From Paenibacillus sp. L3-i20 (GTDB lineage Bacteria > Bacillota > Bacilli > Paenibacillales > Paenibacillaceae), in assembly GCF_022180385.2 (NCBI RefSeq), contig NZ_BQME02000001.1, positions 124,001 through 188,000 on the forward strand: a stretch of DNA of 64,000 bases, given 5' to 3'. A model generated the notes under the pieces. It was not told the origin of the DNA, ran no database searches, and worked only from the letters and a program-made list of their open reading frames with translations. This document shows, one piece after another, positions 62,661 to 64,000 of the stretch (positions are counted from its first letter, which is position 1; every line of letters begins with the position of its first letter). A program made the position numbers and the translations under genes.

Positions 62661-64000
62661 CTATTTAATGACAACGGTACCTTCTCCCAGCAACTCCACT
62701 ATAGCCTTTAACAGATCGGGCGTCGGGGTTACACGGTGGCTGTCGCTAAGCGCAATGAGTTTGCCCTCTCTTTCATAAAAAAGTGCCGAATCAAGCCCCC
62801 CTGGATGGGCAAAAAGCAATTGTTTCAGTTGACCCAGCACTACAGAATGTTCCTTGTCCGCTGTGATCTTTATGTAAATACGCTGACGCTTCTTCCCGTC
62901 TACCACATTCGAAGACACTTTTTTAGTATCTAAAGCTTCGATCGGCTTTGCTTCGATAACAGGCTGCTGCAATTTTGAATTATTCATCCGAGCGGTCCGC
63001 GACTTGGCCCATTGACGAAGGCGACGTACGTGCGCAGTCATGTTCTCTACTGACCCAGCAAATGGAACTACATCTTCCACAAGGAGTTTATAGTCGTCGT
63101 CTTGCTGCTGTACAGTTGCTTGAACAATGTATAGTCCATCCCTCTCGAGCTTATCTCCGCACCGTTTCCATACAGTTGGGAAAACGACAGCTTCGACACG
63201 CATTACACGGTCTTCAACTTCCAGAAAGCCCATCGCATTGCCCTTTTTATTCGTAAACGGCTTGAGTCCAGCAATCATTACGCCTACTATAACAATCGTT
63301 CCATCCTGAGCATCAGATAGTTCTACTAACCGATCGAGCTCAAGTCCCTCTAGCTGCGTAGCAACAGCATCAAGCGGATGCCCAGATAAATACATTCCGA
63401 GTAAATCCCTTTCAAAATCCAACATCTGCGTTGTTGTAAATGGTCGAATTTCTGGTAATTCGACATCCCAGTTCTGCACCTCGTCAAAGCCGAACATTTC
63501 AATTTGTAATTCTTCGCGTTCCTTCCGCCACTTAAGAGCAACTTCTACCGTTTCCTCAAGTGCGCCCAGCAGTTGAGCTCTATGTCCAGGCAACGAATCA
63601 CATGCTCCTGCTTGGATTAAAGACTCTAACACACGTTTATTTACTACCCGTAAGTCTACACGTTTGGCTAGATCAAGCAAGCTCTCAAAAGGTTTCTCTT
63701 GTCGTTCCTTCAATATAGCATCGATAGCTTGAGAACCCACGTTTTTTATAGAAGCGAGTCCGAAACGAACGGCTTGACCAATCGGAGTAAATGAGGTGCT
63801 GCTTTCATTAATGTCCGGAGGCAACACCTTAATACCCATTCTTCGACATTCATCGGCGTATTCCGCAGTTTTCCTCATATTGCCTGTTACAGACGCTAAC
63901 ATAGAAGCCATAAAAGGAACAGGGTAATGAGCCTTCAGCCAGGCAGTCTGGAAAGCGAGCACGCCATAAGCAGCAGCATGAGCACGAGGGAAGCCATAAT
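62661..64000 (-). CDS. dnaE: DNA polymerase III alpha subunit DnaE (3' part only)
   Basis: About 446 C-terminal codons; the 5' part lies beyond the right edge. The frame reads through the window end, where GFPRAHAAAYGVLAFQTAWLKAHYP (read in parts) is the conserved end of the polymerase core. The (HhH)-type segment VDLRVVNKRVLESLIQAGACDSL follows. The OB-fold is at IVIVGVMIAGLKPFTNKKGNAMGFLEVED (read in parts). It precedes pgpA copy 2 and accD, the usual Firmicute neighbourhood (dnaE-accD-accA). Confidence 0.95.
   Translation of the reverse strand, partial: YGFPRAHAAAYGVLAFQTAWLKAHYPVPFMASMLASVTGNMRKTAEYADECRRMGIKVLPPDINESSTSFTPIGQAVRFGLASIKNVGSQAIDAILKERQEKPFESLLDLAKRVDLRVVNKRVLESLIQAGACDSLPGHRAQLLGALEETVEVALKWRKEREELQIEMFGFDEVQNWDVELPEIRPFTTTQMLDFERDLLGMYLSGHPLDAVATQLEGLELDRLVELSDAQDGTIVIVGVMIAGLKPFTNKKGNAMGFLEVEDRVMRVEAVVFPTVWKRCGDKLERDGLYIVQATVQQQDDDYKLLVEDVVPFAGSVENMTAHVRRLRQWAKSRTARMNNSKLQQPVIEAKPIEALDTKKVSSNVVDGKKRQRIYIKITADKEHSVVLGQLKQLLFAHPGGLDSALFYEREGKLIALSDSHRVTPTPDLLKAIVELLGEGTVVIK

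Overview
The window looks like a chromosomal segment of an endospore-forming Firmicute of the family Paenibacillaceae (Paenibacillus or a near relative). The sequence-based reasons are: sporulation and germination genes (spoVID, lonB, gerM, a gerK-type ABC operon), a Gram-positive T-box in front of valS, Bacillus-like gene order (valS - spoVID - hemL/B/D/C/X/A - ysxC - lon - lonB - clpX - tig; gerM - rph - xtp; dnaE - accD - accA - pyk; citZ - icd - mdh), and strong AGGAGG ribosome binding sites. It is ordinary core genome: no phage, insertion sequence, CRISPR array or defence island was seen. The assignment to genus is inference.

Layout. 1-3.6 kb: 5' part of folC, then valS under a T-box leader. 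3.7-14.4 kb: spoVID, an RluA-family pseudouridine synthase and one long tetrapyrrole operon (hemA-hemX-sirC-hemC-cobA/hemD-hemB-hemL). 14.4-15.2 kb: speD with a long, structured leader that also holds a short upstream ORF. 15.2-25.6 kb: quality-control cluster tig, clpP-clpX, ispG, lonB-lonA-ysxC and a conserved unknown. 25.7-28.5 kb: a YsoA-position protein, tRNA-Arg(UCU), a YolD-like protein, a P-loop kinase and an unknown. 28.7-36.9 kb: asnB, gerM-rph-xtp, a pgpA paralogue, glpX, a methyltransferase and a metallo-beta-lactamase-fold hydrolase. 37.1-40.6 kb: germination receptor operon A-B-C. 40.6-48.7 kb: fni, nagB-nagA, kdgK with a DeoR regulator, a small membrane protein and recQ. 48.8-52.9 kb: TCA genes citZ, icd and mdh. 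53.1-56.8 kb: ppx and ppk, tail to tail. 56.9-64 kb: fxsA, a thioesterase, pyk, accA, accD, a small protein, a second pgpA paralogue and the 3' part of dnaE.

Functional links. The hem operon carries glutamyl-tRNA to uroporphyrinogen III and, through CobA and SirC, on to siroheme. AccA/AccD supply malonyl-CoA, and two PgpA-like enzymes would act in phosphatidylglycerol synthesis. IspG (MEP pathway) and Fni (type II IPP isomerase) serve isoprenoid synthesis. Ppk and Ppx make and break polyphosphate. NagA/NagB feed amino sugars into glycolysis, and GlpX provides the gluconeogenic bypass.

The signals that ordinary annotation does not explain lie in spacers. They are the speD leader (a possible H-type pseudoknot plus an 11-codon upstream ORF plus a possible Shine-Dalgarno sequester helix), and two arrays of 38-nt stem-loop repeats, one between icd and mdh and one between fxsA and ppk, with the same period and an alternating two-type pattern. 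Smaller inverted repeats lie at several promoters. Starts were re-chosen from ribosome binding sites where the longest open frame began too far upstream. No database search was possible, so family names rest on motifs and gene context.
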